Assembly (NCBI GenBank): GCA_003022985.1
Contig: PXTV01000167.1
Location: 1 to 15,190 of the forward strand
DNA: 15,190 bases
Direction: 5' to 3'
From: Bacteroidetes bacterium SW_11_45_7
GTDB taxonomy: Bacteria > Bacteroidota > Bacteroidia > Chitinophagales > SW-11-45-7
The notes below the pieces were generated by a model, which saw only the letters and a program-made list of their open reading frames with translations, made no database searches and was not told the DNA's origin. Positions within the stretch are counted from its first letter, which is position 1; each line of letters starts with the position of its first letter. A program made the translations under genes and the position numbers. Of the stretch, positions 13,719-15,190 are shown piece after piece.

Positions 13719-13760
13719 GGCGCAAGCCTGCCTGTCGGCAGTCAGGCATCCGCTTGTGCC
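13719..13760. repeat. Nested intergenic palindrome
   Basis: The outer arms GGCGCAAG and CTTGTGCC enclose an inner imperfect inverted repeat (GCCTGCC, then GGCAG-T-CAGGC). It stands at the end of the repeat cluster and may be a separate mosaic element. Confidence 0.55.
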
Positions 13761-13826
13761 TACACCCCACATTCCGGAGGTAAACAGAGGAAATTGGAAG
13801 ATAGAGGGAACGAGTCTTATGCCACA

Positions 13827-15020
13827 TTAATACAACATGCCGAAAAGCCAAAGAGGAACTTGATTACGGTAGCCGGTTTCAATATCATCGGCAGCAACGT
13901 AGGCGTTGGCAAGTCCCTTGAGCTGCTTACTGGTTTTGTTTTTGCCGCCAATTTCAAAAACATAGTGATCATTCACAAGGTAATCGCCCTTGTCGTGCAT
14001 TCTTACGCTGGCGATATTACTGACTTGGTTCAGGAAAAATGTTTCCCTCATTGTGCCTGTATTAGCCTGGTTACCCGTAAGCGCTTCAAAGAGATTGGTG
14101 TTGTACAGGTAAATTTTATCGGGTTTGGCGAGATAACTCATGCCCTGTTTGCTGCTATGAAGAAGCTGTATAAGATGCGCTTCCGAGAGATGGTGGAGGT
14201 AGCGAAGCAGCGTATCCCTGGCTATGCCGGTTTTTTCACTAAGCGCTGATATATTGGGCTTAAAGGGGCCGGACGTTGCAATGACGTAAAGCAGCTTTTT
14301 GAGCTTGATCACGGAAGAGTAGTCCATGTTGAGAATGGCGGGCAAATCCGTTTCCAATATCGTATTAACTGTACTTTGCAAGCGATGATGGTAATTCCCC
14401 GGGTTCTCCCTGAAGTATGGATAGTTTCCTTTGCTCAGATAGTTCTTCATTGCCTTCAGGGGTTTGGTGGCTTGGGCAATTTCTGCGCTGATAGAAAGGT
14501 GATGGCTAAACAATTCATCAAGGCGAAGCGGCTTAAGGTCAATATTTTCTTCGAGGGCAATGTATTCCCGCAGTGAGAGTTCATTGAGCTCGTAGATCAC
14601 CGCTCTTCGGCTGAGGTCTCCTTTTCCACTTGCTATTTGCAAGGCAGAGGAACTGGTCAGCACAATTTGCAAATCATGGTGGTCATCGTAGATGTTTTTT
14701 ATTTCCTGCGACCATTCCGGGTATTTGTGAACTTCATCGATAAAAAGATACCTGCCGCCAGTATTGGCAAACTGCTCGGCCAGGTCTGTCAGGCGATTGT
14801 CTGCAAACCAGATATCGTCAAGGCTAACATAGAGCGCTTCTTCAGCAACACCGTGCGTTTCTTTGATATGCTGAAGAAGGAGTGTTGTCTTTCCTACGCC
14901 ACGCGCTCCTTTTATGATGATCAATCGGTCTGTCCAATCGATCGTGGCGTGCAGGTATCTTTTAAAATTAAGAGCAACACCTTGCACTTTTTTGATAGAT
15001 TTTCGAATCAGGTGTCTCAT
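13827..15020 (-). CDS. AAA+ ATPase with DUF4143 C-terminal domain
   Basis: The 397-residue protein has a P-loop NTPase domain: Walker A GARGVGKTT at 38-46, Walker B YLFIDEVHKYP at 91-101, a LTSSSAL stretch at 121-127 (usually LTGSSS), and the typical RRAVIYELNELSLREYIAL at 139-157. A winged-helix-like segment (ALSEKTGIARDTLLRYLHHLSEAHLI) and the DUF4143 region follow, ending FEIGGKNKTSKQLKG near 355-370, which resembles a PD-(D/E)xK-type core. Proteins of this class are widespread, often patchily distributed, single-gene accessory ATPases; their role is not established. No partner gene is visible. The start at 15020 has an exact -7 promoter motif 20 bp upstream and fits the usual length, so the gene appears intact. 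Confidence 0.88.
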   Translation of the reverse strand: MRHLIRKSIKKVQGVALNFKRYLHATIDWTDRLIIIKGARGVGKTTLLLQHIKETHGVAEEALYVSLDDIWFADNRLTDLAEQFANTGGRYLFIDEVHKYPEWSQEIKNIYDDHHDLQIVLTSSSALQIASGKGDLSRRAVIYELNELSLREYIALEENIDLKPLRLDELFSHHLSISAEIAQATKPLKAMKNYLSKGNYPYFRENPGNYHHRLQSTVNTILETDLPAILNMDYSSVIKLKKLLYVIATSGPFKPNISALSEKTGIARDTLLRYLHHLSEAHLIQLLHSSKQGMSYLAKPDKIYLYNTNLFEALTGNQANTGTMRETFFLNQVSNIASVRMHDKGDYLVNDHYVFEIGGKNKTSKQLKGLANAYVAADDIETGYRNQVPLWLFGMLY

Positions 15021-15023
15021 AAC

Positions 15024-15041
15024 TGTTGTCTATGAACAACA
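15024..15041. repeat. Inverted repeat over the ATPase transcription start region
   Basis: TGTTGT (15024-15029) and ACAACA (15036-15041) are exact inverted copies separated by 6 bp. They lie 4 bp upstream of the ATPase start codon and overlap the last bases of its likely -7 element. The layout would suit an operator, or a small leader hairpin covering the start. Confidence 0.4.
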
Positions 15042-15075
15042 AAATTAATGATCATTTCACTAATGCAGACAACAA
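15040..15075 (-). promoter_or_regulatory. Probable Bacteroidota-type promoter for the ATPase gene
   Basis: On the minus strand TAATTTTG (15047-15040) fits TAnnTTTG exactly, with a TTG (15072-15070) 22 bp upstream and a second TTG adjoining it. The start of transcription would fall near 15033, giving a leader of about 12 nt. Confidence 0.45.
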
Positions 15076-15189
15076 TTTGCAAAAATGGAGGCGTGTGGGC
15101 AACGCTGCCCCCTCTAACTCCCGGTGGGGGAACTGCATGGCGCCTTGCGTCTCTTGTACCATTTCGCTCAATTCTTTCCGATGCCCTTT
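15052..15189 (-). CDS. Possible C-terminal end of an unidentified gene, running off the right edge
   Basis: An open frame enters from the right edge as KGHRKELSEMVQETQGA and continues through the repeat copy at 15107 to a TGA at 15052-15054. The first ~15 residues look like an ordinary helical protein end; the rest is translated repeat and is probably not conserved. No family is recognised, and with only 45 codons the frame may be fortuitous. Confidence 0.2.
   Translation of the reverse strand, partial: KGHRKELSEMVQETQGAMQFPHRELEGAALPTRLHFCKLLSALVK
15107..15142. repeat. Dispersed intergenic repeat, copy 3
   Basis: CCCCCTCTAACTCCC-GG-TGGGGG followed by AACTGCATGGCG. It is the most divergent of the three copies, with an extra CT in the left arm, but keeps the same order and orientation as those at 13507 and 13647. 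Confidence 0.7.
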
Positions 15190-15190
15190 C

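Larger units (their letters stand above)
13432..13826. other. Repeat-rich intergenic region between E1 and ATPase genes
   Basis: This 395-bp stretch has no supportable gene. Short open frames across it merely translate GC-rich palindromes. It holds two copies of a C-run/G-run repeat, two larger nested palindromes, and at its left end AT-rich TTTGA/TTTGAG words. As the two flanking genes converge, it is probably also where both transcripts end, although no classical hairpin plus T-run is seen. Confidence 0.7.

Noticed and set aside
13507..13760. CRISPR array or phage attachment site in the repeat cluster
   Set aside because: The copies are few, unevenly spaced, individually palindromic and divergent; no cas gene, spacer regularity, integrase or tRNA end is nearby.
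13465..13830. Open frames through the repeat cluster (13465-13686 minus, 13576-13830 plus)
   Set aside because: They are Pro/Arg/Gly-rich translations of palindromic repeats and carry no protein family signal.

Overview
The window looks like a chromosomal segment from a member of the Bacteroidota, probably near the Cytophagales. The signs are a secreted protease with a type IX secretion sorting tail, a fused alpha/beta E1 component of a 2-oxoacid dehydrogenase, a lipid-anchor-free DUF1573 protein, weak or absent Shine-Dalgarno sequences, at least one match to the Bacteroidota -7 promoter motif (TAnnTTTG), and an intergenic repeat family of the C-rich/G-rich palindromic type.

Layout, left to right. 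1-551 (-) is the N-terminal part of an AcnA-type aconitase; it runs off the left edge and has lost its first ~40 codons. 734-1389 (-) is the tmRNA gene (ssrA) with its terminator. This is the most remarkable item: the tRNA-like T-loop is split by a compact, ORF-less group I intron of 240 nt (796-1035). Removing it restores a canonical T-arm and a 372-nt mature tmRNA with proteolysis tag GESDYAMAA. 1546-2604 (+) is an alanine dehydrogenase/saccharopine dehydrogenase-like gene whose C-terminus is broken by a frame-disrupting deletion, its last 28 codons surviving out of frame. 2698-3297 (-) is a eukaryote-like 3-hydroxyacyl-CoA dehydratase (HACD/PTPLA) membrane protein, and 3370-4266 (-) is a uridine phosphorylase-like enzyme. 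4321-5202 (+) is a tandem universal stress protein ending at a strong terminator.

5297-10203 (-) is a probable four-gene transcription unit read right to left: PLP aminotransferase, DMT/EamA transporter, YigZ/IMPACT protein, and a secreted M36-like metalloprotease. A terminator-like hairpin lies 12 nt before the aminotransferase start. It may simply end the upstream DUF1573 gene (10401-10859) or may act as a leader attenuator. 11053-13431 (+) is the fused E1 alpha/beta enzyme, which carries an in-frame gap exactly where the thiamine-diphosphate-activating glutamate of the beta part should be. 13432-13826 is a repeat-rich intergenic region. 13827-15020 (-) is an AAA+/DUF4143 ATPase with a promoter and an overlapping inverted repeat. 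The last 170 bases contain a third copy of the intergenic repeat and perhaps the tail of another minus-strand gene.

Two themes deserve follow-up: the T-loop group I intron, which makes ribosome rescue depend on ribozyme splicing, and three separate small deletions in conserved central-metabolism genes, which are either real gene decay or assembly errors.
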